From the NCBI RefSeq assembly GCF_019212185.1, contig NZ_CP078138.1:3764501-3828500 (forward strand): a stretch of DNA of 64,000 nucleotides, in the 5' to 3' direction. Positions 8,586 to 17,644 of the stretch are shown piece after piece. The DNA comes from Pseudomonas fluorescens. GTDB lineage: Bacteria; Pseudomonadota; Gammaproteobacteria; Pseudomonadales; Pseudomonadaceae. The notes under the pieces were generated by a model, which was not told the origin of the DNA, did no database searches, and saw only the letters and a program-made list of their open reading frames with translations. A program made the position numbers and the translations under genes. Position 1 is the stretch's first letter. Each line of letters begins with the position of its first letter.

Positions 8586-9248
8586 CTACTTGAATCGCGC
8601 TGGCAACTGCTCGGCAAACGGATAAAAACCAAAATACGGCTTGGCCTCTTCGATCACCCGTGCGAACGAAGGCCGGCTGGCCAGGCGCTCGAAATAAGCG
8701 CTCAAGCCAGGACACTCCGCGGAAAACGGCACCAGGGTGCTGGCGTAGAACAGCGCCGGGGCAGCGGCGCAGTCGGCCAGGCTGAAATCGTCACCGACGA
8801 TCCAGGCATGGCCGGCGAGTTGGCGCTCGATCATGCCGTAGGCGGTGGCCAGGGTGGTGCGCGCAGCACTCAAGTCGGCATGGGTGCCACGCAGACGGTC
8901 GGCGACGATTTCCTGCATCGGGCTGTGCACGTAGTTGTCGAAAAAGCGGTCCCAGAAACGCACGTCCAATGCCCTGCCCCAATCGCTTGGCAACAACGGA
9001 TGCAGCCCGCCGTAATAGTGGTCGAGGTATTCGATAATCACACTCGACTCCGCCACATCACGCTTGCGCAGTTGATCATGGAGCACCGGAAATTTTCCCA
9101 TTGGCCACAGCAACTGCAGCTCCAGGCGGTCAGCGTCGTTACCCAGATTGATGATCCGGCGTTCGAATTCAACGCCGCACTCATTCAACGCGATCAGCAC
9201 CTTGTGGCAGTAGGACGACAGCGGGTGGAAGTACAGAGTCAGTGACAT
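8586..9248 (-). CDS. Glutathione S-transferase family protein
   Basis: 220 residues from the ATG at 9248, which has GAGGGG upstream. The N-terminal thioredoxin-like domain starts MSLTLYFHPLSSYCHKVLIALNE, shortened here to LYFHPLSSYCHK, with Cys12 in the SxxxC-like active site position, and has the cis-Pro region GKFPVLHD and the glutathione-binding AESSVIIEYL. The C-terminal helical domain has IVGDDFSLADCAAAP, the N-capping box of the family. Substrate unknown; it may detoxify electrophiles. It stands alone, with a 180-base gap before the next, divergent operon. Confidence 0.88.
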   Translation of the reverse strand: MSLTLYFHPLSSYCHKVLIALNECGVEFERRIINLGNDADRLELQLLWPMGKFPVLHDQLRKRDVAESSVIIEYLDHYYGGLHPLLPSDWGRALDVRFWDRFFDNYVHSPMQEIVADRLRGTHADLSAARTTLATAYGMIERQLAGHAWIVGDDFSLADCAAAPALFYASTLVPFSAECPGLSAYFERLASRPSFARVIEEAKPYFGFYPFAEQLPARFK

Positions 9249-9428
9249 GTCAGGCCCCTCGATGTAACAAAGTTTTTCTATGCGCAACTTGCATCTTCCA
9301 ACTATAGGCTAGGCTTTGAGCAGCTCATTGCTCACGATGCTCGTATCTGCAGGGTTGGATGGTTTTCTGGAGAGCGTCTGCAACAGCTGCCTCAGACAGG
9401 ACTAATCCGTTCGCGCAGGATTGACCAG

Positions 9429-10802
9429 ATGACCGAGCCTCTTCTCAGCTTTGATGCACTCAAGCGCGCCGCGGCCAACGGCGAAATCGATACCGTACTG
9501 GTGTGCATGGTCGACATGCAGGGCCGCCTCGTTGGCAAGCGCTTCCAGGTCGAATTCTTCATCGACAGCGGCTACCAGGAAACCCATTGCTGCAACTACC
9601 TGCTGGCCGATGACATCGACATGGAGCCGGTACCCGGCTACGCCGCCGCCAGCTGGAGCAAGGGCTACGGCGACTTCGTGCTCAAGCCCGACATGTCCAC
9701 CCTGCGCCGCGTGCCCTGGCTCGAAGGCACCGCCCTGGTGCTGTGCGACGTGCTCGATCACCACCACCGCCAGGACCTGCCCCACAGCCCACGGGCAATC
9801 CTCAAGAAGCAGGTCGAGCGCCTGCGTGCCCGAGGCTACACCGGTATGTTCGCCTCGGAACTGGAGTTCTACCTGTTCGACGAGAGCTACGCGGACATCC
9901 ACCGGCGCAACTATCAGGCACCGAAGACTGCCGGGCACTACATCGAGGACTACAACATCCTCCAGACCACCCGCGAGGAACCGGTGCTGCGGGCGATTCG
10001 CAAGCACTTGCAGGCCTCGGGGATTCCCGTGGAAAACTCCAAGGGCGAATGGGGCCCGGGCCAGGAGGAGATCAACATTCGCTACGCCGACGCGCTGACC
10101 ATGGCCGACCACCATGTGATCATCAAGCACGCCTGCAAGGAGATCGCGCAGTTGCAGGGCAAGGCGATCACCTTCATGGCCAAGTGGCGTTACGACGCCG
10201 CCGGTTCCAGCAGCCATATCCACAATTCGCTGTGGGACAAAAGCGCGAAAAAGCCGCTGTTCTTCGATGCCAAGGCTGAGTTCGGCATGTCCAAACTGAT
10301 GCGCGCCTGGGTCGCCGGGCAACTGAAATACGCCGGTGATATCACCTGCTTCCTCGCGCCTTATATCAACTCCTACAAACGCTTCCAGGCCGGCACCTTT
10401 GCGCCGACCCGGGCGGTCTGGAGCCGCGACAATCGCACCGCCGGATTTCGCCTGTGTGCCGAAGAAAGCAAATCGATCCGCATCGAATGCCGGATCGGCG
10501 GCGCCGACCTCAACCCCTACCTGGCCTTCGCCGCGCTGATTGCCGCAGGTCTGGCCGGTATCGACGAGAAGCTCGAACTGGCGCCGCCCTACGAGGGCGA
10601 TGCCTACGCCGACGAGCAACTGCCGGAAGTCTCCAAGACCCTGCGCGAGGCCTGCGCCGCACTCAAGGTCTCGGGCATGTTGCGCGAGGCTTTTGGCGAC
10701 GAGGTGGTCGAGCATTACGTGCACACCGCCGAGTGGGAACAGAAAGAGTACGACCGGCGGATCACCGACTGGGAACTGCAGCGCGGCTTCGAGCGCTATT
10801 GA
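9429..10802 (+). CDS. Glutamine-synthetase-like gamma-glutamylamine ligase
   Basis: 457 residues, type I glutamine synthetase fold without the adenylylation region, matching the size of PuuA-like ligases. Visible family motifs: MVDMQGRLVGKR at the N-terminus, FASELEFYLFD (metal-binding glutamates), GPGQEEINIRYADAL, GSSSHIHNSLWD (catalytic His loop), NSYKRFQAGTFAPTRAVWS and IRIECRIGGADLNPYLAFAA. Such enzymes use ATP to join the gamma-carboxyl of glutamate to an amine. The aldehyde dehydrogenase starts 8 bases downstream, and an iron alcohol dehydrogenase and a permease follow in the same direction. No PuuB-type amine oxidase or PuuD-type hydrolase is present, so the substrate may not be putrescine. 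Confidence 0.88.
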   Translation: MTEPLLSFDALKRAAANGEIDTVLVCMVDMQGRLVGKRFQVEFFIDSGYQETHCCNYLLADDIDMEPVPGYAAASWSKGYGDFVLKPDMSTLRRVPWLEGTALVLCDVLDHHHRQDLPHSPRAILKKQVERLRARGYTGMFASELEFYLFDESYADIHRRNYQAPKTAGHYIEDYNILQTTREEPVLRAIRKHLQASGIPVENSKGEWGPGQEEINIRYADALTMADHHVIIKHACKEIAQLQGKAITFMAKWRYDAAGSSSHIHNSLWDKSAKKPLFFDAKAEFGMSKLMRAWVAGQLKYAGDITCFLAPYINSYKRFQAGTFAPTRAVWSRDNRTAGFRLCAEESKSIRIECRIGGADLNPYLAFAALIAAGLAGIDEKLELAPPYEGDAYADEQLPEVSKTLREACAALKVSGMLREAFGDEVVEHYVHTAEWEQKEYDRRITDWELQRGFERY

Positions 10803-10809
10803 GAACGGC

Positions 10810-12201
10810 ATGACAACCAAGGTCCAGCTGATTTCCCCGGTCAATGGCCGGGTCTATGTCGAGCGCCAGTGTGCCGATGCGGCGCAGATCGACCAGGCCG
10901 TAGCGGATGCCTGCGCCGCGCAGATCCTCTGGCGCCGGCGCAGCCTCGACGAGCGTGCGGCACTGTGCAACGCGGCGGTGCAGGCGATGCTGTCGATGCA
11001 GGAGCAGATCGTCCCGGAGCTGGCCTGGCAGATGGGTCGCCCGGTGCGTTACGGCGCCGGCGAGCTGCGCGGGTTTGCCGAGCGCGCCCGCTACATGATC
11101 GGCATCGCCGCCCAGGCCCTGGCGCCCATCGAGCCCGAACCCATCGCCGGTTTTCGCCGAACCATCAAGCGCGAGCCGCTGGGCACGGTGCTGGTGGTCG
11201 CACCCTGGAATTACCCCTACCTGACGGCGGTGAACAGTGTCATCCCGGCGCTGATGGCCGGCAATGCAGTGATCCTCAAGCACGCCACGCAAACCCTGCT
11301 GGTGGGCGAGCGTTTTGCCCAGGCCATGCAGCAGGCCAATCTGCCGCCGGGGCTGTTTCACAACCTGCTGCTCGATCACTCGCAGACCGCCGCATTGATT
11401 GCCTCGGGCCGCGTACAGCAGGTCAATTTCACCGGTTCGGTGGACGCCGGGCGGGCCATGGAGAACGCCGCCTGCGGGCGCTTTATTGGCGTCGGCCTGG
11501 AACTCGGCGGCAAGGATCCGGCCTACGTGCGCGCCGACGCCAACCTCGAGCATGCGGTGGAAAACCTGGTGGATGGCAGCTACTTCAATTCCGGGCAAAG
11601 CTGCTGTGCGATTGAACGTATCTACGTCGACAGAAAGCTCTTCCCGGCCTTCGTCGAGCGCTTTATCGCCCTGACCAGCAAATACGTGCTCGGCAATCCG
11701 CTGAATGAAGCCACGACCCTCGGCCCACTGGTTTCGGCCGGCGCCGCCGACGCGGTGCGCGGGCAGATCGACGCGGCTGTGAAGCAAGGCGCGACGGCCC
11801 TGATCGATGCCCGCGCCTTCCCTGCCGACCTGCCAGGCAGCGCCTATCTGGCGCCGCAAGTGCTGGTGGATGTCAGCCACCGGATGGCAGTGATGCGCGA
11901 GGAAAGCTTCGGCCCGGTGGTGGGCATCATGCCGGTGGACGATGACGAGCACGCCCTCACCTTGATGAATGACAGCCCGTTCGGCCTCAGCGCCTCGCTC
12001 TGGACCCGCGACCTGACCGCCGCCGAGCGCCTGGGCAACGAAATCACCACCGGCACGGTATTCATGAACCGCTGCGATTACCTCGACCCGGCGCTGGCCT
12101 GGACCGGGGTCAAGCACAGCGGACGCGGGATCACCCTGTCGCGCCTGGGCTACGAACACCTGACCCGGGCCAAATCCTTCCACCTGCGGCACGAGGTGTA
12201 G
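10810..12201 (+). CDS. NAD(P)-dependent aldehyde dehydrogenase
   Basis: 463 residues from the ATG at 10810; an open frame starting at 10540 lies inside the previous gene and is a shadow. It has the ALDH features: APWNYPYLTAVN (residues about 131-142, with the catalytic Asn), NFTGSVDAGRAM (cofactor site), ELGGKDPAYV with Glu231 as general base, and FNSGQSCCAIER with catalytic Cys265. It would oxidise the aldehyde produced by the alcohol dehydrogenase next door to an acid. Length is slightly shorter than the usual 480-500 residues, as in the succinate-semialdehyde group. It is placed between the ligase and the alcohol dehydrogenase, with gaps of 7 and 3 bases, so one operon is very likely. Confidence 0.9.
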   Translation: MTTKVQLISPVNGRVYVERQCADAAQIDQAVADACAAQILWRRRSLDERAALCNAAVQAMLSMQEQIVPELAWQMGRPVRYGAGELRGFAERARYMIGIAAQALAPIEPEPIAGFRRTIKREPLGTVLVVAPWNYPYLTAVNSVIPALMAGNAVILKHATQTLLVGERFAQAMQQANLPPGLFHNLLLDHSQTAALIASGRVQQVNFTGSVDAGRAMENAACGRFIGVGLELGGKDPAYVRADANLEHAVENLVDGSYFNSGQSCCAIERIYVDRKLFPAFVERFIALTSKYVLGNPLNEATTLGPLVSAGAADAVRGQIDAAVKQGATALIDARAFPADLPGSAYLAPQVLVDVSHRMAVMREESFGPVVGIMPVDDDEHALTLMNDSPFGLSASLWTRDLTAAERLGNEITTGTVFMNRCDYLDPALAWTGVKHSGRGITLSRLGYEHLTRAKSFHLRHEV

Positions 12202-12204
12202 CAC

Positions 12205-13365
12205 ATGAACCTGCGCGGAAACTGGAATTACCCCACAAGCATCCGTTTCGGCGTCGGGCGTATCAATGAGCTCGCCGAGGTCTGTCGAAGCCAGGGGATC
12301 CTGCGTCCGCTGCTGGTCACCGACAGCGGCCTGGCCCGCGCGCCGATTACCCTTGCCGCCGTGGAGGCGCTTCGTGATGCCGGGCTGGGGGTGGCGATGT
12401 TCAGCGACCTCAAGCCCAATCCCGTCGAAGCCAACCTCGCTGGAGGACTCGCAGCCTGGCGTGCCGGCCAGCATGACGGGGTCGTTGCGTTTGGCGGCGG
12501 CAGCGGCCTGGACATGGGCAAGCTGATCGCCTTTATGAGCGGCCAGACCCGCCCGGTCTGGGACTTCGAAGACATCGGCGATCAATGGACCCGCGCCGAT
12601 GAGAGCCGCATCGCCCCGGTGATCGCGGTGCCGACCACCGCCGGCACCGGCTCTGAAGTCGGGCGCGCAGCAGTGATCATCGACGAACGAACCCACACCA
12701 AGCGCATCATCTTCCATCCGAAAATGATGCCCCGCGTGGTCATCAGCGACCCGGCCCTGACCGTGGGCATGCCGGCGAAAATCACCGCCGGCACCGGCAT
12801 GGATGCCTTCGCCCATTGCCTGGAAGCCTATTGCGCCCCGGGCTTTCATCCGCTGGCCGACGGCATTGCGGTCGAAGGCATGCGCCTGGTCGCCAGTGCA
12901 CTGGTGCGCGCGGTCCGCACCCCGGCCGACCTCGACGCCCGCGCGCAGATGCTCGCCGCCGCGGCGATGGGCGCCACCGCGTTCCAGAAAGGCCTGGGCG
13001 GCATGCACGCGCTGTCCCATCCGATTGGCGCGCTGCACGACACCCACCACGGCATGACCAACGCCACCGTGATGCCCTACATCCTGCAGTTCAACCGGCC
13101 GGCCATCGAGGAACGCATCACCCGCCTCGCCGCCTACCTGGGCCTGCCCAACCCGGGCTTCGACAGCTTCCTGGCCTTTGTCCTCAAGCTGCGCCAGGAC
13201 ATCGGCGTGCCCCACACTCTGCGCGAGCTGGTGGTAGGCGATCCCGAGGTCGAGCTGATTGCCGACATGGCGATCATCGACCCGTCCGCCAGCGGCAATC
13301 CGCTGACATTGAGCCGGGATGACGCCATCGGGATTTTCGACGCGGCCTGGCATGGCCGTCTCTAG
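12205..13365 (+). CDS. Iron-containing (group III) alcohol dehydrogenase
   Basis: 386 residues. NAD-binding loop GGGSGLDMGK (about 97-106), family motif PTTAGTGSEV (143-152) and the metal site DAFAHCLEAY (Asp200, His204) followed by MHALSHPIGALHDTHHG, which gives the two further His ligands. These enzymes interconvert alcohols and aldehydes with Fe(II) or Zn. In this operon it would make the aldehyde that the ALDH then oxidises, which implies that the glutamylated substrate carries a hydroxyl group. The start lies 3 bases after the ALDH stop, so translation is probably coupled. Confidence 0.92.
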   Translation: MNLRGNWNYPTSIRFGVGRINELAEVCRSQGILRPLLVTDSGLARAPITLAAVEALRDAGLGVAMFSDLKPNPVEANLAGGLAAWRAGQHDGVVAFGGGSGLDMGKLIAFMSGQTRPVWDFEDIGDQWTRADESRIAPVIAVPTTAGTGSEVGRAAVIIDERTHTKRIIFHPKMMPRVVISDPALTVGMPAKITAGTGMDAFAHCLEAYCAPGFHPLADGIAVEGMRLVASALVRAVRTPADLDARAQMLAAAAMGATAFQKGLGGMHALSHPIGALHDTHHGMTNATVMPYILQFNRPAIEERITRLAAYLGLPNPGFDSFLAFVLKLRQDIGVPHTLRELVVGDPEVELIADMAIIDPSASGNPLTLSRDDAIGIFDAAWHGRL

Positions 13366-13478
13366 CGCCTACGCCAGGCGCAGCACGTTTCAGGAGCAGT
13401 ACAACAGGGTGTTGAACGCCAGGCCATCGCGTCCCATCGGCGCCGTGGTTATGAATCAAACCTGCAGGGGCACATGTG

Positions 13479-15041
13479 ATGAATCCAGCAAGCCAGCCCG
13501 AATCCGCCGCCCATGACGACGACGTCAAGGCGTTGCACAGCATGGGTTACGCCCAGCAACTCTCGCGCCGAATGGGGGTGTTCTCCAATTTTGCGATTTC
13601 CTTCTCGATCATCTGCATCCTCTCCGGCGGCATCAACTCGCTGGCCCAAGGCACCTCGGGTGCAGGCGGCGCGGCCATCGGCATCGGCTGGCCCATCGGC
13701 TGCCTGATCTCCGGGGTGTTCGCCCTGGCCATGGCGCAGATCTCCTCGGCCTACCCCACGGCGGGCGGGCTGTACCACTGGAGTTCGATCCTAGGCAATC
13801 GCTTCACCGGCTGGCTCACTGCCTGGTTCAACCTGCTGGGGCTGGTGACGGTGCTCGGGGCAATCAACGTCGGCACCTATTACTTCTTCTTCGGCGCCTT
13901 CGGCCCGGCCCTGGGCATGGAGGACACCATCACCACCCGGGTGATCTTCATGGCGATCCTCACCGGCATCCAGGCCATGTGTAACCACCTGGGCATCGGC
14001 CTCACCGCCAAGCTCACCGACTTCTCCGGCTACCTGATCTTTGCCACCGCGCTGGCCCTGACCATTGCCTGCCTGATCGCCGCGCCCAGCTACGACTTCG
14101 CCCGCCTGGTGACCTTCGGCAACTACTCCGGCGAGGCCGGCGGCAGCGTCTGGCCCCAAGTGTCCAATGGCTGGGTGTTCATGCTCGGGCTGCTGCTGCC
14201 GATCTACACCATCACCGGCTACGACGCCTCGGCGCACACCTCCGAGGAAACCCGCCAGGCAGCGACCTCGGTGCCCTGGGGCATGGTCATGTCGGTGATC
14301 TGGTCGCTGCTGTTCGGCTGGCTGATGCTCAGCTCCTTCGTGCTGATGCTGCCCAGCCTCGACGAAGCCGCGACCCATGGCTGGAGCGTGTTCTTCTGGG
14401 CGATGGACACGCAGATGAACCCGACCGTGAAAATGGCCCTGTACGTGGCGATTTTCATCTCGCAGTTTCTCTGCGGCCTGGCCACCGTGACCTCGGTGTC
14501 GCGGATGATCTTCGCCTTCTCCCGGGATGGCGGCCTGCCCTGTTCGAAAGCTCTGGCCAGCGTCTCCCCCAGCCATCGCAGCCCGGTGGCGGCGATCTGG
14601 ACCGGCGCGACCCTGGCGGTGCTGTTCGTCTGGGGCTCGTCCCTGGTGTCGATCGGCGAAACCCCGGTTTACACCATCGTCGTCTCCTGCACGGTGATCT
14701 TCCTGTTCTTCTCCTTCATCATCCCCATCGTCCTCGGCCTGTTCACCTACGGCACCGCCAAATGGCCGACCATGGGCCCATGGAACATGGGGCGCGGGCT
14801 GTACTCGCTGTTCGCCGTGCTGTCGGTCCTGTCCATGGTGCTGATCTTCATCATCGGCATCCAGCCACCCAACGAATGGGCGCTGTACATCACCATCGGC
14901 TTCCTGGTCCTGACCGCTATCATCTGGTTCGCCTTCGAAGCCCGCCGCTTCCAGGGCCCGCCCATGGGCGAGATGATCCTCAAACGCCAGGCGGAGATAG
15001 CCGCGCAGGAAGCGGCGTTGCACCGGTCGGGGGAACGGTGA
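13479..15041 (+). CDS. APC-superfamily amino acid/amine permease
   Basis: 520 residues with about 12 hydrophobic segments. The N-terminal cytoplasmic part (LHSMGYAQQLSRRMGVFSNF) and first helices (GGINSLAQGTSGAGGAA) are typical of the amino acid/choline/GABA group of the APC superfamily. TGYDASAHTSEETRQA in the middle is the conserved substrate-gate loop of that group. It is an inner-membrane symporter. Its place 113 bases after the alcohol dehydrogenase suggests it imports the amine consumed by the operon. A GTG at 13476 is an alternative start; the ATG at 13479 has AGGGG at a fair distance. Confidence 0.88.
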   Translation: MNPASQPESAAHDDDVKALHSMGYAQQLSRRMGVFSNFAISFSIICILSGGINSLAQGTSGAGGAAIGIGWPIGCLISGVFALAMAQISSAYPTAGGLYHWSSILGNRFTGWLTAWFNLLGLVTVLGAINVGTYYFFFGAFGPALGMEDTITTRVIFMAILTGIQAMCNHLGIGLTAKLTDFSGYLIFATALALTIACLIAAPSYDFARLVTFGNYSGEAGGSVWPQVSNGWVFMLGLLLPIYTITGYDASAHTSEETRQAATSVPWGMVMSVIWSLLFGWLMLSSFVLMLPSLDEAATHGWSVFFWAMDTQMNPTVKMALYVAIFISQFLCGLATVTSVSRMIFAFSRDGGLPCSKALASVSPSHRSPVAAIWTGATLAVLFVWGSSLVSIGETPVYTIVVSCTVIFLFFSFIIPIVLGLFTYGTAKWPTMGPWNMGRGLYSLFAVLSVLSMVLIFIIGIQPPNEWALYITIGFLVLTAIIWFAFEARRFQGPPMGEMILKRQAEIAAQEAALHRSGER

Positions 15042-15047
15042 CCGCAC

Positions 15048-15320
15048 TCACTCGGCAAACGATCCCGTGCGCACCTCGCCGGCGCGCACATAACGGCAAA
15101 TCAGCACACCACTGGGTGTGCTGGTGACCTGCTCAAGCCTGAACGCCGCAGCCTGGGCATCGTCACCGAATAGACGCTGCCCGCGACCGAGCACTACCGG
15201 AAACGTCATCAAGCGCAACTCATCAACCAATCCCGCCGCCAACAGTTGCCGCACCAGATCGCCGCTGCCCTGGGTCAAGAGCGGCGCCCCTGTGTGGCGT
15301 TTCAACGCGCACTGCAGCCC
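15048..15320 (-). pseudogene. Remnant of a RibD-C/dihydrofolate-reductase-like protein (C-terminal part only)
   Basis: The minus-strand frame ends in a good RibD C-terminal domain tail: LLTQGSGDLVRQLLAAGLVD, then ELRLMTFPVVLGRGQRLF and the end segment RLEQVTSTPSGVLICRY. Family members are about 175-200 residues; here only about the last 90 match. The frame runs on upstream to 15473, but the residues there (many Cys, Trp and Gly) look like noncoding sequence, and no start or N-terminal motif was found. The N-terminal half is therefore deleted or replaced. It points toward the permease gene and ends 6 bases from it. Confidence 0.75.
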
Positions 15321-15503
15321 ACACTTCAAACCACAATTCCCCCCTTGGCGATCCGCCCAAAACCCGCTGCAATGCGCCCCGCCCAAGCCCGCCAACCAGA
15401 AAAACCACTTCCAGGCAAATAAACCAAAATCCCCATGTGTTCCCCTCGTCTTTTTAAACGTCGCACTGTTCATCGCCCGTTTTCAGCCGTCTGGAGTTCC
15501 CCC
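15321..15503. other. Intergenic stretch, nothing assigned
   Basis: About 180 bases of C-rich plus-strand sequence between the reductase remnant and the receptor. It must hold the receptor promoter, but no convincing -35/-10 pair or Fur-like core was found by eye. It probably contains scrambled remains of the 5' half of the reductase gene. Confidence 0.4.
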
Positions 15504-17633
15504 ATGCCCTCACCCAAATCCCTGCCCACCGCACTCCTCGGGCTGGCCCTCGCCTGTCCGGCCCTGGCGCACGCCGAGGGGCTGGAGTTGGGGCAGGTGT
15601 TGATTGATGCGCCGGGGCTCGAGGGTGCCGACCAGAGCGTGGCCGAGGCCGAGGCGCGGTTGGCGCAGGTGCCGGGGGGCAGCAATGTGGTGGATATGCG
15701 TCTGCCGCTGCAGGGTCGGGTGGCGAGCAATCAGGATGTACTGGCGTATCAGCCGGGGATTTATGCGCAGTCGGCGGGTAATGAAGGGGTGAAGATTTCG
15801 ATTCGCGGCTCGGGCATCAACCGCGCGCCGGGGGCCCATGCTTCGGGGCTCTACGCGATGCTCGACGGCCTGCCGCTGACCGGTCCGGGTGGTACGCCTT
15901 ATGAGCTGCTGGAGCCGTTGTGGCTCGATCATGTGGAAGTGCTGCGCGGTGCCAACGGCTTTGATCGCGGGGCGCTGGCCCTGGGCGGCGCCATCGATTA
16001 TGTCAGTCACACCGGCTACAACGCGCCGAAGTTGCAGGTGCGCTATGCCATGGGCAGTCACGGGTATGTGCAGCGTCAGGTCAGTTCCGGGCAGGTGCTG
16101 GGGGATCTCGATTACTACGTGGCGCTGACCGACGCCAGTGCCGACGGCTATCAGGACCACACCGCCAGCGAGAGCCAGGGGCTGATCGCCAATGTCGGTT
16201 ATCGCTTCAACCCGCAGCTGGAAACGCGCTTCTATATGCGTTACCGCGAAACCGATAACGATCTCGCCGGGCGGGTGACCAAGCATTCCATCGAACACGA
16301 TCCACGGGCCGCCAACCCGGCCTACGTAACCCGGGACGACAGCCGCAAGCAGCCCGGCAGCACCTTTATCGGCAACAAGACCACCTACTACATCGACGAC
16401 GATTCCAGCGTGCAGACCGGACTCGTCTATCACGATTATCCGATGGACCTGCGTGAAGGCCCGAACCGCCTGAAGGTGGCCTACACCGATGTCAGCGGCA
16501 CCTTCGACTACAAGCGTCGCGATACCCTGTGGGGCCTGGAAAGCCGCAGCACCCTGGGCCTGCGCAGCACCAAACATCTGCCGAACGCCGGGGCCAGCGA
16601 GCGGGTGCGCATTCCCACCATTCCAAACACCATCAACTACGCGCCGGGCACCCCCATGCGCAACTTCACCTACCAGGGCTCAGACAACGTCCTGCATGCC
16701 AGCAACGACCTGGAGATTGCCGACGACCTGTGGCTGACCACCGGCCTTGCGGCAATCTACACCCGTCGCGAAAGCGCAGTGACTTACCCGGACGGCGGCG
16801 GCAAGACCAGCATGAGCGACTGGGACTATGCCCCGCGCATCGGCCTGCGCTACCAGCTGACGCCCGAGGTGCAAGTATTCGGCAATCTCAGCCGTTCGGT
16901 CGAGGCGCCCCATCCGTGGTCGCTGATCTACAGTGCCAACCAGCGCTTCGGCGATGGCAGCGGCCCGGCCACCGGCACCCAGCAAGTGCCCATCGAGTTG
17001 CAGAACCAGACCGCGACCACCCTCGAACTCGGCGGTCGTGGCGATGCGGGGTTGGGTCAATGGAGCCTGGCCTGGTACTACGCCCAGGTGCGTCACGAAT
17101 TGCTCTCGGTGCTGCCCGACGCCAGCGCCGTCACGCCCTATGAATTGAACGCCAGCGCCACCGTGCACCAGGGCGTAGAAGCCAGTCTGCAGAGTGCGCT
17201 GTGGGCGGCGGCGGATGGCGGCAAGCTGAGCTTGCGCCAGAGCTACACCTTCAGTGATTTCCACTACCGCGACGACGAGCGTTTTGGCGACAACCGCCTG
17301 CCCGGCCTGCCGATGCACTACTACCAGGGGGAATTGCGCTACGACTGGCCGCAGGGTTTCTTCGCTGCGCTCAACACGCAACTGGTGTCAAAGGTGGCGG
17401 TGGATTACGCCAACAGCTACTACGCCGACCCTTACGCGCTATTCGGTGCGACCCTCGGCTGGAACGCACCCAAGGGCGACTGGCAGACCTGGCTCGACCT
17501 GCGCAACCTGACCGACAAGCACTACGCCGCCACCGTTACTCCGGGCTACGACGACAAGGGCCTGGACGCCGCCCGTTCGACACCCGGCGAAGGCATGGCG
17601 GCGTACGTCGGCATCACCTGGAATTTGCTCTAA
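15504..17633 (+). CDS. TonB-dependent outer membrane receptor without signalling domain
   Basis: 709 residues from the ATG at 15504 (GGAG 8 bases upstream); a longer frame from 15435 would bury the signal peptide. The signal peptide ends near ALAHAEG. There is no STN domain. Plug motifs: NQDVLAYQPGIYAQSAGNEG, ISIRGSGINRAPGAHASGLY, LDHVEVLRGANGFDRGALAL. The barrel ends in GITWNLL. The RGSGxNRxPG plug resembles FecA-like ferric-citrate-type receptors, but the ligand cannot be assigned. No sigma/anti-sigma pair and no ABC partner for iron lies nearby; the next gene (dpkA) converges on it 11 bases away. Confidence 0.88.
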   Translation: MPSPKSLPTALLGLALACPALAHAEGLELGQVLIDAPGLEGADQSVAEAEARLAQVPGGSNVVDMRLPLQGRVASNQDVLAYQPGIYAQSAGNEGVKISIRGSGINRAPGAHASGLYAMLDGLPLTGPGGTPYELLEPLWLDHVEVLRGANGFDRGALALGGAIDYVSHTGYNAPKLQVRYAMGSHGYVQRQVSSGQVLGDLDYYVALTDASADGYQDHTASESQGLIANVGYRFNPQLETRFYMRYRETDNDLAGRVTKHSIEHDPRAANPAYVTRDDSRKQPGSTFIGNKTTYYIDDDSSVQTGLVYHDYPMDLREGPNRLKVAYTDVSGTFDYKRRDTLWGLESRSTLGLRSTKHLPNAGASERVRIPTIPNTINYAPGTPMRNFTYQGSDNVLHASNDLEIADDLWLTTGLAAIYTRRESAVTYPDGGGKTSMSDWDYAPRIGLRYQLTPEVQVFGNLSRSVEAPHPWSLIYSANQRFGDGSGPATGTQQVPIELQNQTATTLELGGRGDAGLGQWSLAWYYAQVRHELLSVLPDASAVTPYELNASATVHQGVEASLQSALWAAADGGKLSLRQSYTFSDFHYRDDERFGDNRLPGLPMHYYQGELRYDWPQGFFAALNTQLVSKVAVDYANSYYADPYALFGATLGWNAPKGDWQTWLDLRNLTDKHYAATVTPGYDDKGLDAARSTPGEGMAAYVGITWNLL

Positions 17634-17644
17634 AGGCGCGCGCC

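Noticed and set aside
10762..13353. 863-codon minus-strand frame opposite the ALDH and ADH genes
   Set aside because: Crosses two real genes with catalytic motifs on the other strand; no domain seen.
13366..13478. Short CGCCT/AGGCG dyad after the alcohol dehydrogenase
   Set aside because: Five-base stem without T run; too weak for a terminator.
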